The notes: generated from the sequence alone by a model not told the origin. A DNA stretch of 64,000 bases from Septoria linicola (GCA_024114885.1 CP099423.1:2356001-2420000); one strand, 5' to 3'. Positions 1-13,251 are shown, counted from the first letter of the stretch. Made by a program: numbers and translations.

Positions 1-1278
1 AACTCCTCTATAATATAGCCGAGTTATTTATCGAATACTAATACTATCTTAGAGCTCGTAGTTTAGTATAAAGGAATAAATTAGTAGTAAGTTAGTAACG
101 AGGTTAGAGGTAGGATAGAAGCGCTCTAAAGGCTATTAAATTATACTTATAGAAGGTAATATTGTCTATAATTAGCTATATATATAGTAACGTAAGGAAG
201 TCGTCTATATCGAATTTAATAGCTATATTATTATTAATACTCTAAGGCGTAACGTGCCTATCTATTAGCTTATACTACTTACTAGAAGGTCTTTCTAGCT
301 CCTTACCTTTCTTATATATACTATATATTTGTCTTAAGTATACTCCTACCGATAAGGTTAATTTATCTACGTCGTAGACGCTAGCCTATTTACTACGTAA
401 CTACGCCCTTTAAGAGTAGCAGATTTTATATACCTAAACTGCCTTCTTCTATATATTCTATAGCCGCTAGCTATACGTAAAGACCTATAATGTTATCTAA
501 GTATCGTCTAGTAGCTATAAGTATATAGGTAATCGTTCGAAGTCTAGTTAGTCGAGTAATTTAGTATTATTATCGTGTTTACGCTTCGTAAAGCGCTAAA
601 AGAGTATAGGCTACGAAGCTTATAGAGACGCGTTATTATCTACCTACGTAGCTAATTCTAATAGTATAGACTCTAGGTCTGTCCTAATTACTAAAGATAG
701 GTCTAATACTAATTCCGTATCTATACTAAGCTCTATAATAGCGTTATTATAAATACGCTAGTATTTAAAGATAAGATTATCGCTCTTAGTTAGTATATCT
801 ATATCTCTATAAGCCGATAACTTATAACTCTAAGACCGAACTAAACGTGTTTCTAATACTAACTATACTATAGAATACGCGTTTTAGAGTATATACTTTT
901 TCCTATTTAAATCGCTATAGCTAGTTTAGTTATCTAAGTTATTTTAAGACTATATAGTCGTATATCTATAATATTAGAGGTAGACGTTAGAATAGGTAGG
1001 CCGAAACGGGTTAGTATATAGGTTAGGCTAGGTCTTAGCCTATCTATAAAAGATAGTAATAGGTATAGTACAAATACCTACTCTATACTTAGATAGGTTA
1101 GGCGAATAAAAAATAAGTATAATATAGGTTTTAAGTATAACTACGAAGAAGAATTATTCTAGTTAGTATCGACTATAAAAGGAAGTATATAATAGAGTAG
1201 TAAAGATAGAGAGAGAGATAATAGTAATAAGTAGAACGGATAGGCTAATCTAACGTCGACTTAAGTTTATAATATATA

Positions 1279-1298
1279 TAGTTAGTAGACGTAGTCGG
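1279..1298 (-). repeat. 13-bp-period motif, two units
   Basis: On the minus strand, CCGACTA and CTAACTA start 13 bp apart. CTAACTA differs from CCGACTA only by CG to TA. A branch-point-like CTAAC is embedded. Confidence 0.6.
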
Positions 1299-2628
1299 TA
1301 GCTACGTTCTAGCTCTTAAAGCTTCTCTATAGAGCGTATTACGCTTTCGCGTACTTCGACGCTATAATTTATCTACCTTTATAACTCTTTTATTATCGCT
1401 AATACTATTAAACTTTAAAAGAGCCTTGATTTCGTTTTTAACCTTCTTATTCTACTCCTCGACTACCTCTATCTAATTACGAGTAAGTTCTAAATTAGGA
1501 CAAAGAGTAGATACTTCTATAGTAAGTACTACTCTTATATTATACTTATAATCGCGATATCGATATCGTAATAGTATAATATACGTAAAGGTATCTAGAT
1601 TATATATCCGATTATAGTAGTTCTAATAACGTATAATACTAAAATCTCGTTCGTATCTAGTACCTACTACTAGAATATATAGAATATTCTAGGCTATTTT
1701 CGATATAGTAGGGAATATATTAGTAAGAGCTAGCTATATATCTATAGGATCTATTCCTTCTATATATAAGAAGTCTACTTTCTAATAGCGCTCTAGTTCG
1801 TTATTAGGCTCGACTAAAAAGGCTACGTCTAGTACTAGTTAAGCTTTATTATCGTTACTATCGATCCTTATAGCGAAGGAGGTTAAGAAGCTTTATATAC
1901 CTCGAGGCTACTATTTCGAAGCTTATATAGTACTAGATAAAGCTTTATAATACTTTAACTACTCTATACGTAATTTGCTCTAGTAGAGATCTTCTAAACT
2001 ATCGTTATCGAAAGTACCTTACTTCTAGAATATACTCTTAATTATAGAGTATAGTAGTACTACTATACCGTAGTAGTCTCTAAACTGTTACTAGGTCCGT
2101 TAGTAATATTAAAAGAGCTTAGTATACGCTTTGTCTAGTACCTTATAGAGTAAGACCTTCTAAGCCTCTTTCTTATACTTGAGTTTCTTATCTACTTTAT
2201 CTAGAATATCGAAAAGAGAGTTATAGTAGCTAAGGACTAGATAGAGGCTAGGGCCCTTTATCGTACTAACGTAGGTAGTAGCCTAAGCGAAGAGTATAGT
2301 TAGAGACGTAAGGTATTCTAACCGTTACTAGTCGGTATTAGATAGTATAAGTGTTAGTAGCGACTAACGCTTAATAAATTCATCGATAAAGTTACGTAGT
2401 CGACTAAAGCGAGATAGTATTATTATAGTCGAGCTCTAACGGGTCCTTACGTCTTATATTACTCGTAGTAGTCTCGTTATAGGATACTTTTACTAGCGTA
2501 CGTAAGCCTTTAGATAGAGATATAGATTCTTTAGACGCTCTCTTTAGAGATCTATAAAGCTCTTAAAACGCTAAGAACTAGAGTTTACCTATACTATAAA
2601 CCTATAGACCTAGGACGATTAATAAGCG

Positions 2629-2668
2629 CCGACTATACTTACTAACTACGATCGTCGACTATAACTAC
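2629..2668 (+). repeat. 13-bp-period motif, three units
   Basis: CCGACTA at 2629, CTAACTA at 2642 and TCGACTA at 2655 are spaced exactly 13 bp. Confidence 0.65.
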
Positions 2669-3612
2669 GATATATCTTAAATAAAAGTTTAGATAGCTCT
2701 TTAAGAGAAGCTACTATATTAGTCTTTTAAAACCTTTCTAGAGCTCGTTAATCTTTCTTATCGTTCTAAAACTCTTATAGATCGTTAATCGGTATTATTT
2801 ATAGTTATATAAAAAAGGCCTTTATAGTAAGCTATATTACGTAAGTAAAATATAGAAACCGTTCTAGAATCGTAGCTAGCGTAGTAGGCTTAATAGCCTT
2901 AATATTAGAGAAGAGATTTGCCTCGTCTAGTTAAATATCTAGTACTACTAGCTCTATAAGCTCTTCGATCGAAATAGAAGGCTTTACGATTTTATACTAT
3001 ACTCTATCAAGTAAAGGCCGATAGCCTTAATACTAGCTTACGTTAATACCGATCGAATAGATACTAGTAAGACGTATATAGACCTATAGAGTATACTATT
3101 ATTTCTAGCGTTATCGTATATAAGAGCGATTAGTCGGTCTCTAAGGCTAAACCTTTATAATATATTAAAGAGTAATTTCGAAAGTCGCTCTCTAGTATAT
3201 CTACTAGTAACGTAGGGAAAGTCTAATATCGCCTCGTACTATACCTATTTAGCGTCGATCTAGTAGGTATAGATAGTAAGGAATAAAGCTTTTATACTAC
3301 TAGACTACTAGCTATCGACTACGATAGTAACCTTAGAGGTTCTAGCTAGTATAGCCTTTAGATCTTCCTTAGACCTCTCTTAGACCTCTCGAAGAAGAGC
3401 CTTAATCGTCTTACTAGAGCGGAAAGGTATTTCGAGACTAGGGTTAAGGTATATATATATATAGTAGACTATAGGATTCTCGAAGAAATTAAGTAGTAGG
3501 CTATATACTACGATTATTTACGTAGATACTATAGAGAAGTTATTAATACTTAGGTCTAGGTCGCTAAGGTAACTCTTACGATTTCGAGCCTAACTATATA
3601 AGCTTAATAACG

Positions 3613-3632
3613 TAGTTAGTAAACGTAGTCGG
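3613..3632 (-). repeat. 13-bp-period motif, two units
   Basis: On the minus strand CCGACTA, CGTTTA, CTAACTA. Units start 13 bp apart; the same spacer recurs at 5490 and 14717. Confidence 0.65.
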
Positions 3633-4870
3633 TAGGAACTTATATAATAGTCTTTATACTACTAGATATACTCTAGTAGTATCTTTTTTCTCTTAAATAC
3701 CTATACGTACTCCTTAGTTCGAAAGTAAGAACTAAGACTACTTATACTAATATAGAGGCCTAGATAGGCTAAAGAGGTCTCGTAACCTTAGTAGACTACT
3801 TTTAGCAAGGTATCCTCGATATTAATCCTCTCGTCGAAAAACTTCTAGACCTAGAAGGAATAGATACTCTCCTATTTAATAGGTATAGTCTTTTATATCT
3901 TGAACTTATACTTATAGCGACCTTGTACCTTCTACTATCGTCGTATATACTAGTCTCTAAAGTCCGTTTTATACTCTTTCTACTATAGATATACCCTATT
4001 TACTTAAGTCTAGTCTAGAGAAGACGTAGGTATATTAATTAGAATTTTAGAGATAGTAGGTAGTCTATTAGAGCTCCGCTCTAATACTATATATCGTAGC
4101 GTAGAGAGTACTATCGGACTAGATTCGAATTATAAAGAGTCTCTAAAAACGCTATCTTAATATCGTTATCTTAGTCGAGTACTAGACCTAAGTCCTCTAG
4201 TAGCTAGCGATAGATTTCGCTATAAAGATAGCGTATTTATAGGTAGTAGTATTGAAACTAGAAGAGTTAAAGAAGATAAAGGTAGACTAAATTATAAAAG
4301 TAAGAAAGAGAGGAGCTCTAGACTGTCTATAAAATATGTTATAACTTTACCTTAGTACGACGTCTATAGTAGTTCTTACCTATAGAGAAGCCTAAATTAT
4401 ACTAATTAGACGCGGTAAAGCTTCTTATCCGCTAACGATAGACTAGTTAAGAACTCGATACTAATCTCTAGATTAAGTACGCTAGGATCTATTAGATCTG
4501 TAATAATAGACGAAAAGCTAATACTAGCCTACTCGCTCTTAAATCTAGCTTAAACTAGACTCTCGACTATAGCTTTAAGTAAAGTCTCTTTCTTATTAAG
4601 TATATATTATTTATTAAATATACTATAGGTAAGCTTCGCGTTTTGTCTCTACTATATAGATATAGTAGGTATAGAGAATCTATAGGTATTCTAATCGTAG
4701 TTAGTAGGAATTAGCTATCTAAGATACTCGATAAGGATTAAGAAGTAATTAATAAAGAAGAGCTTCTAGCTAAGAACATTACGTAGTATAGCCTAGTATT
4801 CTATCTAAAAGATATCGTAAGGTATAGGCAAAACGCTATTAGTAATATACGACTATAGTTAATTAGTATA

Positions 4871-4890
4871 TAGTTAGTAAATATAGTCGG
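4871..4890 (-). repeat. 13-bp-period motif, two units
   Basis: On the minus strand GCGCCGACTATATTTACTAACTA (units 13 bp apart), preceded by CTTAAGC. The flank AAGCGCCGACTATA is shared with the 2629 copy. Confidence 0.65.
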
Positions 4891-5469
4891 CGCTTAAGAC
4901 AGCTAGTAGATATACCTTAACTTAGGCTTCTAGTACTAATGTCTAAAGTAAGACAGCTAGACCTCGAAGCTATAGTATCGTAAAAGAGGAGCTCTATATT
5001 ATATTAGTAGATAGGAGTTTCTAATAGATAGGAAGACTTACGCTATCGCTATATACTTATATAGCTATAAGTTTGTCTAGCGCCTTAATCTTAGACTAGA
5101 ACTCGCCGATTACCTTATACTAGTATTAATAAGTCGCTCTACTATAGTTAGTAGAGCCTAGCGTACTAGTAGATAGCTTAATAGCGCGCTTAGCCTAAAT
5201 GTCCTCCTCTTAAAACAAGCTTAGTAGGTTATTAATAATAACGTTTATAGAGTTTTTTTTTAACTTAGAAGGATCTAATAGTACCTAAACCTATATACTA
5301 TTATCTTCTTTTTCGAATTCTTCTAATATACTCTCTTTTCTCTTAATCTCTCTATATAGAAGGTAGAGCTCGATATACTAATCTTCTTTATCTTCCTAAG
5401 CGAGGTCTTTAAGAGATTTCTTTTCCTCTACTTTCTTAAGAGCCTTTCTCTCTCTATATAATATTAGCG

Positions 5470-5502
5470 CCGACTATATACGCCGACTACGTTTACTAAC
5501 TA
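5470..5502 (+). repeat. 13-bp-period motif, three units
   Basis: CCGACTA at 5470 and 5483 and CTAACTA at 5496, an exact 13-bp period over three units. Confidence 0.7.
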
Positions 5503-5968
5503 TATATACGATAGTATAATAGAGACTTACCGTTATTTAGTAAAGCTTGCCTTATAGACTAGTTTCTATTAATTAATATACGTCTTCTACGTATCCTTAT
5601 TAAGGCTATCCTACCCTAGTAGTATAGCTATTTACTTTACCTTAAAACGACTAAAAGCTTAATTCTTTACTTTACGTTTTCGGTCTACTTTAGCCCTATC
5701 TTCGTCTATAGCTTAAGTACGTACGCGGTCGCGTAGTATGTTTAGATTAATCGAGTAGTCTTTAATATCCTTTCTTATCGTAGTAAGTCTTACGCGTTTC
5801 GTCTCGAGTTTAGGAAGAGACTCTACCTTACGCTTCTAACGTACTATTTCTAGGATAATTAGTATTAAAAGTATCGCGTTCGATAGCTATAACGGTTACC
5901 TACTAAATAGTAGTAGAATTAGGTAGGTTAGATAAGCGATAGTAATATACGACGAATTTAGTTATAAG

Positions 5969-6246
5969 TGTTAAGAATATATCCTAGATAGTTAGTCTAG
6001 ATATAGACTTCTAAGTATAGTTCTAGATGCCTAAGGCATCTACCTAAGGCTTAGTAAGAGGTATATCTTGCTTCTCTTTCTTCTCTTCTTAGATAACTAA
6101 CAAAATCAACTTTGTATTTGGTTCCTAGTATATTGCTACTATACTGTATATATAAGTTAGTTCAAGATTGATCCCCTATTCTTCTTTACTACGCTATACT
6201 CTCCTTGACATTATATAGTATCTATAAACGCCCTCCACTTTTAATA
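5969..6246 (+). repeat. 5' LTR of the Copia element
   Basis: Begins TGTTAAGAAT and ends CTTTTAATA; the expected terminal CA appears as TA, consistent with RIP. It is the same length as the 3' copy and differs from it at about 13 positions, all transitions and nearly all CpA/TpG against TpA. Confidence 0.93.
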
Positions 6247-6262
6247 GGTTATGAGCCCGGGT
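6247..6262 (+). other. Primer-binding site, half tRNA-iMet type
   Basis: The interior starts directly after the LTR with GGTTATGAGCCCGGG. Its reverse complement contains GGGCTCATAAC, the anticodon stem-loop of initiator tRNA-Met including the CAT anticodon. Priming by a 5' half-tRNA cut in the anticodon loop is known for Drosophila copia and relatives. The match is seen directly; the priming mode is inferred. Confidence 0.7.
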
Positions 6263-6659
6263 TTATATACTAAATAGGAGCAACCTATGTTAGTATAGGT
6301 TACTTGTATCCCTTGTAGTTTATAGAAAACATTTAGGGCCTAGAAGTTTCCCTAACTATATTACTAACGAAACTAGTTTGTACCTAGTAGTATACAAGTT
6401 AGTAAAGATCTCTATAAGACAGTAGTGTGTTTCTACTTTGTTAATACCTGCCTAGTTCTCTACTATTACACCTAGCATCACTAGAGTCAGAAGAGGCCAC
6501 TTGGCCTTCCTACTACCTAGTAATAGAAACTCTACTAAGAGAGAAAGATCTAAGTCTTAGTAATTTCCTAAATACGAGGAATCCCTGTCCCTTAGAGCTA
6601 GTCTCCCTACTACAAGAAATTACCCTTCTCTAGAATCCTTAGCTAGTCTAAAGCATTCT

Positions 6660-7450
6660 ACTAATTATTTATTCTATTTACCTATTTCTATAATAGACTA
6701 AGAGGACAAGAAGAGCTAAAGGATTCTAATCCTAGACAGAACTAACTAGAAGAGATAGTTCAAGCTACAGACAGATAAGCTAGAAGGAAAGGACCAGTTC
6801 TAGGCAATTAGCTAACTAATTATTAGAGGGAACCTATATATAGTTTAGTAGGACACTAGTCTTTAGATATATATTACTTAGAATCAACACTTCTTAAAAG
6901 ACAATACAGTATACAGGTTTAGTATCAGATATAGTATTAGTAAAGATAATAAGATAGAGCTAGAGACATAGTATATTACTATACTAGTAGCTGAGATATA
7001 GGTGATTCTCTAGAACAAGTATAATAGAGTCCTAAAGTCCTATACTATAGGTCTAATTGAGTAGTTTGTTATATTCAGGATATTACCTAATAAGATAATT
7101 AGGGAAGTATAGAGACACCTTAGAGGCCTAGGTAAGAGGATTACTAAGATTGATCCTTAGGAAGCCTACTACTAGAGCTAAGAGAAAAGGCTAAAACATC
7201 TCCTATAGTCCCTACCTATATTATACTAAGCAGCTAAGGATACTATTATAACCTAACTATCCTTAGATATAGATACTATTCTCCTTCTACTTAAGTCCTA
7301 AGAGGCAAGAGACAATCTAGATAAGATAGACATAGGTCTAGCTATATTCTATTCTAGGCAGCCCTACTAAGGAAAGTCCCTACTAATGTACTAGCTCTAT
7401 AAGAAAGGGAAGCACTAGTTAAAGGATTATCCTAACCTCCCTACTACTAA
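6660..7450 (+). pseudogene. Copia gag region with decayed zinc knuckle
   Basis: The reading frame is broken by TAG/TAA but keeps a gag-like charged helical composition. Near 7386-7435 the frame reads YKKGKH followed by a stop and LKDYP. This is the spacing of a CCHC zinc knuckle whose cysteine codons have become TAC/TAT, as expected from TGC/TGT by RIP. Exact ends are not visible. Confidence 0.65.
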
Positions 7451-7814
7451 GGAACTATCCTAGTAGAGAAACAGTACTAAGAACTAGAAGGACCCTTAGG
7501 GATTATTCCTTAGAGGGAGGGTTAGAAGATCCCCTTTACTAAGGAATGCTAGATATATTAAGAAAGCTGTCTACAAGTTATTATTATATAATAAGCTAAA
7601 GAAGGTTGTCTAGAAAATAGGCAAGTAGCTTTAAAGGATAGAAAAGTCTAGAAAGCTTCTAAAGAAAGGATTTTTAGCCTAGGAGTCTAGTTCTAGTTCT
7701 AATTCTAGAACTTACTCTAGTTCTAGAAGTAATAATAATTCCCTATTAGAAGATAATAACTAAGATAAGTTAGCCTATTCTATAATTAAGGCTAAAGGCA
7801 AGTTGTTACCCTAA

Positions 7815-7865
7815 GAATAGCTCTTAGATTCCTATACCTTATCCTATATAACTAACTAACTGTCC
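7815..7865 (+). pseudogene. Copia protease active-site remnant
   Basis: The frame starting near 7821 reads LLDSYTLSYITN. This matches the position and pattern of the Copia aspartic protease motif (a D-S core followed by an IT/HMT segment), between the zinc knuckle and the integrase. Confidence 0.55.
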
Positions 7866-8339
7866 TTCTTTAGATTAGTAAAGCTACTAAGGAAGAAAGT
7901 ATAGATCAAGGTAGGAGGAGGATACCTCTATATAACCTACTCTAGACTAGTATAGATAAAGGGAATCTTAGGAGGAGAAGTTCTATTTAATAGGGTACTA
8001 TTTATTCCTAATCTTAGAGTAAATCTTATATTATAGGATTAGTTTAGTAAGTAATTTAGAGTCTAGAAGCCTGATTTCACTCTCACCTCCCTAGATAGCT
8101 AAACAGTTATAAAGACTAAGCTAGTTAGAGATATTCTATTTATTAGTAAGATATTACCTCTCCTATAGGAAAAGTTATATTACTTACTATATAATCCTAT
8201 AGAGGTTAATAATGCCTATACTGCCCTATTAGAGAAGGATCTAAAATAGTAGGAGCTATAGTATAGAAGATTTACACACTTTAGAAGAGGGTTACTCTTA
8301 AACCTTTATAAAGTTACTAACCTAAAGGAAAGAATTCTA

Positions 8340-9200
8340 ATTCCTAACTAGAAAGAGTATAAGTATAGGATCTATATAATAGGTAAGATAAAGAAACACC
8401 TAGGCAAGTCTATTAAGAGAAGACCTGAAAGATTAGCCCTTATATTAGTGGATATCTGTGGACTATTACTATTATTAGTAAAAGGTTTTATATAGTAGCT
8501 TGAGATTATTAATAACTTCTTAAGAAAGAAATAGGCATTTCTACTTAAGGCTAGATTAGATATACTAACTACTCTTTAGAACTAGAGGATTAAGATAGAA
8601 AGGTAGTTAGTAGTACTCCTCAAGTCTATAAGAGCTAATAATGCTAGAGAGATTACTACTTTAATTAAATAGTAGGAGAAGGACTTTAGAATTACCCTTA
8701 AGCTAACTAAGGCCTATAATTCACTTTAGAATAGAGTAGTTAAGAGGTCTATCTAAATATTAGAGGCCTCTATTAGAGCAATACTTGAAGAAAGTAAGAT
8801 ACCTATTAAGTTTTAGCTAGAATCCCTTAAAGTATAGGTGTATATAAGGAACAAGCTTCTAAATAGACCTGATGTTAAGGGATTCAAGCTCTTACCTAAT
8901 AAAGCTTTTAATAGGATCAAACTAATAGTCTCCTACCTTAAGGTATAGGGATATAGAGCTATAATATATATAGATATAAGAGTACAGCCTTAGTAGGTAA
9001 GGAGTAATAAACTAATAAATAGAGGAAAGGATACTATGTTTGTTAGATACTATAATAATATAGTAAAGGTATAGAAGTTCTAGGAGCTAGACATGAAGGC
9101 TATTAAGTAGTATACTAATATAATCTTCTTTAAAGATAAGCTAGGTAGAGAATTAGACTTAAATATTAAGATTAAGAATCTCCCTAGTTCAGCTCTAGAA
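8340..9200 (+). pseudogene. Copia integrase remnant
   Basis: The frame reads GKIKKHLGKS then PERLALILVDICG near 8380-8470. This resembles the junction between the integrase zinc-binding domain and the first catalytic aspartate (usually written as an HxDxCGP pattern) in Copia elements. Downstream decayed integrase core follows to about 9200, with in-frame stops. Confidence 0.75.
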
Positions 9201-9829
9201 AGAAGACCTATTAGAAGGCTAAGAACTATTAGCTAGCCTACTCTATAAGCTAGTAGGAGTACCCTAGGTGCTCCTAGTCTAGGCTAGTAGAAGCCTCCTC
9301 CCCCTTAGCTATTAGTATAGGTTTAGGAAGGAAAGAAACTCTTTATATAACTTCCACCTCTACTAGAAGATATAGGAGAGTATAGAAAATTCCTAGACTA
9401 AGGGAAAGTTAAGAAAGAATCTAAGAATTCTACCTAAGAAACTATAGAGGTGGATTAGGAGTAGATAGCTCTAAGGCAAACCCTTAGAAAGAGGAAAGTA
9501 TCCTAAGAACTTAATAGATTTAACTAGAAGCTAAAGCTAATTAGGCTTGAGCTAGATTAGAATAGTTAGCTAGATAAGGAAATGCTCCTAGAGTATTAGG
9601 CTTTCTTCTTAGCTATAAGCTCTATTAACCTAGGCATCCTATAGGACCTAGAATTCTTAGAGGAAGTTAAAGAGATTATATTCTTAGCTACTAAAGAAGT
9701 AGGAATGTATAAATAGGAGGTTCTAATCCTAAGGAACTATAAGGAAGTAGTAAGTAATCCTAAGTAGGGTTATCTCTAGTAAGAAGCTATTTAGAAGGAG
9801 CTAGATATACTTGTAAGTAATAACACCTA

Positions 9830-10460
9830 GACTATAGTAGTCCTACTAAAAGGGGCTAACCTAGTCACTTTAAGATAAGTCTTTGATATTAAGAGAAAGC
9901 TTAGTAGAGCTATTAAAAAGTTTAAAGTAAGACTAGTTATAAGAGGGTTCTCCTAAAAGTATAGAGTAGACTATATAGAGACTTTTGCCTCTATAGTTAG
10001 GTAGGATACTCTAAGAGGATTTATAGCTATAGTCTATAAGAAGGACCTAGTTCTATACTAAGTAGATATAAATAATGTATTTATAGAGAGTACCCTATAT
10101 AAGGATATCTATATAATCCTACTACTAGGTATTAACCTACTAACTAGTATAGTCTTATAAGTTCTAAGGAGTCTCTATAGGCTAAAGTAAGCTATAAGAG
10201 ACTAGAATTAGCTATATATATTAAAGCTAAAAGGAATAGGATTCAGACAATTAGAAGTAGACTTATGTCTTCTAATCTATAAGAAAAGGAAAGACCTAAT
10301 AATCCTAATCTATATTAATAACATACCTATTACTATAGAGAGACTAGAAGATGTCCTCTAGTTTAAAGACTAACTTAGTAAGGTCTTTAAGATCAAAGAT
10401 CTTAGAGAACTAGACAAGATTCTTAGAATAAGACTAATAAGAAACAGATAGTAAGGCTGG
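9830..10460 (+). pseudogene. Copia reverse transcriptase remnant
   Basis: Visible motifs include VDINNVF near 10060, YKDIYI shortly after, SLYRLK near 10170, and LIILIYINNI near 10295, which is the place of the catalytic YVDD box (here mutated to INN). Motif order and spacing match Copia-type RT. Several TAG/TAA codons interrupt the frame. Confidence 0.85.
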
Positions 10461-10589
10461 CTAAAACTTGACTAGAAGCACTATATCTAAGAGAACCTAG
10501 CTAAGATAAGAATAGGTTAAGAGACTATATTACTAACTCTTTTACTAATAGACAGCTATAAAAGTCTGAAGCCTACTAGACCAAATAAT

Positions 10590-11340
10590 GAAAGGTGTAA
10601 CAAATAGGAGTACTAATCTATTATTGGAATATAGATATAGCTTGTAACTGTTATAAGACTAGACATTTCATTTGCCCTTAGAAGATTGAGCTCCTATGTT
10701 AGTAATCTAATAGTAGGATATATAAAGGCTCTAAAGAAGCTAACTAGATACCTGAGATCAAACCTAGACCTTAGTCTAAGATACTTAAGGAATGGTTAAG
10801 GCTTTCTTACTAGATATATAGACTCTAACTATATAATAGACAAGACTAATAGAGTCTTAATCCTTAGATATGTCTTCTTCCTTTATAGTATACTAATCTC
10901 CTAGATAAGTAAGAAGCAGAAATCTATAGCTATATCTATAATAGAAGCTAAATATATAGCTATAGGTATATATACAAAACAGTTATAGTTCCTTAGTACT
11001 CTTTTAAGAGAGCTTGGATGCCTAGAGTTAGTAGGAGAATGTTCTTACTAACTAAGGATCCTTAGTAACTAGGAAACTGTTACTAGAATTAGGCTAATTT
11101 AGCTAAAAGGTAATAACTAAGCTACCCTTACTCTAGTTAAGGACTTATATGTTTATAACAAGTCTAAACATATTAATATCTTATATAATACTATAAGAAA
11201 GCTCTAGTAGAACAGACTTATCTCTATAGAATATATAAATATAAAAGAGATAGTAGTAGATAGTCTTACTAAGCTAAAGAATAGACTATAGTTTTAGGAG
11301 TTTATAAGGCAGCTCTACCTTATATAAGAGATGTACAAAA
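10590..11340 (+). pseudogene. Copia RNase H remnant
   Basis: The frame reads ISKKQKSIAIS then EAKYIAIG near 10900-10970. This is the Copia RNase H signature, with the conserved E in the EAEY-like box. It lies directly upstream of the 3' non-coding tail and LTR. Interrupted by stops. Confidence 0.85.
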
Positions 11341-11989
11341 GATAACTCTAAGCCTTAGAGTTAAACTAAGAGGAGTCTAAAAGAAAGATTTTAGTTACTT
11401 GACTCCTCCTTAGTTAGACTTTATAAAGTCCTAAATGCCCTTACTAATATTAGACCTGTTACTAACTACAATATTACTATATAGCACCTAGCTAAACTAG
11501 ATACCCCCTAAGGCCAAGTACTAGTTAATATTAAAGACCTCCTCTATAGCAGCTATTATCTCCTCTACTAGTATATAGTTACTCTACTCCCTAGCTTAAT
11601 ACAAGATCCCTATAGCTAAGAATAGTATACCCTAAAGACTATTAGGGAACTAAGAAGCTATATAGAATATAACTAAGTAGGGGACTAGGCTATAAGGAAT
11701 CTAGGAAGCTATTAGAATTAGCTATAAGAAAGGATAGGAGCAACTTACTAGATAGTCTATGTCCTAAACAATCTACTCCTATATAAGAGAGGAGGAAGAT
11801 CTTATAGAAGGTATTTCTTTTACCTTTTTATAGGAGATAGTAGTGTAGAAAGTTTATTAGATTAATAGTTAGTGCTGTCTAGTTATTAGTCTGAAAAGCA
11901 AGTACTTGATAACTAATCAAGATTAGGACTAGTATTTGAGTACTATAGATAATCTATTGAAAGATCTAACTATATAGCATAAGTAGGAG

Positions 11990-12267
11990 TGTTAAGAATA
12001 TATCCTAGATAGTTAGTCTAGATATAGACTTCTAAGTATAGTTCTAGATGCCTGAGGCATCTACCTAAGGCTTAGTAAGAGGTATATCTTGCTTCTCTTT
12101 CTTCTCTTCTTAGATAACTAACAAAATCAACTTTGTATTTAGTTCCTAGTATATTACTACTACACTATGTGTATAAGTCAGTTCAAGATTGATCCCCTAT
12201 TCTTCTTTACTACGCTATACCCTCCTTAATATTGTATAGTATCTACAAACGCCCTCCACTTTTAATA
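11990..12267 (+). repeat. 3' LTR of the Copia element
   Basis: Collinear with the 5' LTR over all 278 bp. It is preceded by the purine-rich AAGTAGGAG, which probably served as the polypurine tract (perhaps AAGTGGGAG before mutation). It is followed by the ATAAG target duplication. Confidence 0.93.
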
Positions 12268-12407
12268 ATAAGTATAGATAGTTAGAAAGCGAGGTTTAGA
12301 ATTTATAGGAAGTAGAGAAATCTAGAGTCTAAGAGCTAACTAAGTAGGAGTAACGTTAAGGTAGGTCGCTCCTAGATACTTTAATATAGCTTTTTAGATA
12401 ATATTAG

Positions 12408-12427
12408 TTATTAGTATATATAGTCGG
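12408..12427 (-). repeat. 13-bp-period motif, two units, inside a likely intron
   Basis: On the minus strand GTAAAG, TGCCGACTA, TATATA, CTAATAA. Units are 13 bp apart; a donor-like GTAAAG precedes and an AG acceptor follows about 45 bp later. Confidence 0.5.
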
Positions 12428-13231
12428 CACTTTACTATTAGATTATATCTTAGTATAAGCTAATATATCTACTAAGTCTGCCTATCCTAGGTCTCTATAG
12501 TATATCTACTAGATAGAAGAAAGATTACTTTAAAAAGAGAGGTATAGGCTAATTATATAAGACTAATAGTAGATTATAGAGACCTAGCTTAAAGAGCTTT
12601 TATTCTAAAAAAGATATCTTAACTTCTTAAGAAGTACTTACTTAGTTATACTTACCTTTTCTACTATATATAACCTTATATATTAGCTAGAGATATTATA
12701 ATTTTAGCTATTATATTAAGAACTATCCTATCGATCTATAGACTAGGTTTAAAACTCTTTAAGCTACTTAATAAGTTAATAGGCTTAATAGATTACTAAA
12801 ATAGTATAAATCCTAAGAATCCTATAGTATATATTAATAGAATAAATATTTAGTTTTAAGATATTTTAAAGCCTAATAACGAGATACTACTATTAAGTCT
12901 ATTATAGAGAAAGTTTTTCTTTAGATTTAGAAGATTCTACTAATCTTTTAGAACTAGCCTTTTTAATTAGTCTTAGAAAAGAGAGATAGTATTACTACTT
13001 TATATTTATATATTTTATACTATCTAGTATATATAGTAAAAATATTCTCTTCTCTAGTATTATAGAGAATTTATTATTAATAGAATAGGCCTTAGTTTAG
13101 TATAACTTAGAACTAATAGCTTATTTTATATTATTCTATACTAATATCTAATTATATAGATCTAGTAAACTAATATCGACTATAACTATCCTCTAGTTCT
13201 ACGCTTCTAGAATTAATTAAGATAAGATTTA

Positions 13232-13251
13232 TAGTCGGTAATCGTAGTCGG
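13232..13251 (-). repeat. 13-bp-period motif, two perfect units
   Basis: TAGTCGG (minus-strand CCGACTA) at 13232 and 13245, both unmutated, 13 bp apart. Confidence 0.65.

Larger units (their letters stand above)
5969..12267 (+). mobile_element. Ty1/Copia LTR retrotransposon, RIP-inactivated
   Basis: Two 278-bp direct repeats flank a 5.7-kb interior. A 5-bp target duplication, ATAAG, lies immediately outside both ends (5964-5968 and 12268-12272). The interior runs in the order gag, protease, integrase, reverse transcriptase, RNase H, which is the Copia order (integrase before RT) and separates it from Gypsy. All domains are on the + strand and are broken by many in-frame TAG/TAA codons, so the copy cannot be active. 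The two LTRs differ only by transitions. The element interrupts older, more strongly mutated DNA and therefore inserted later. Confidence 0.93.
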
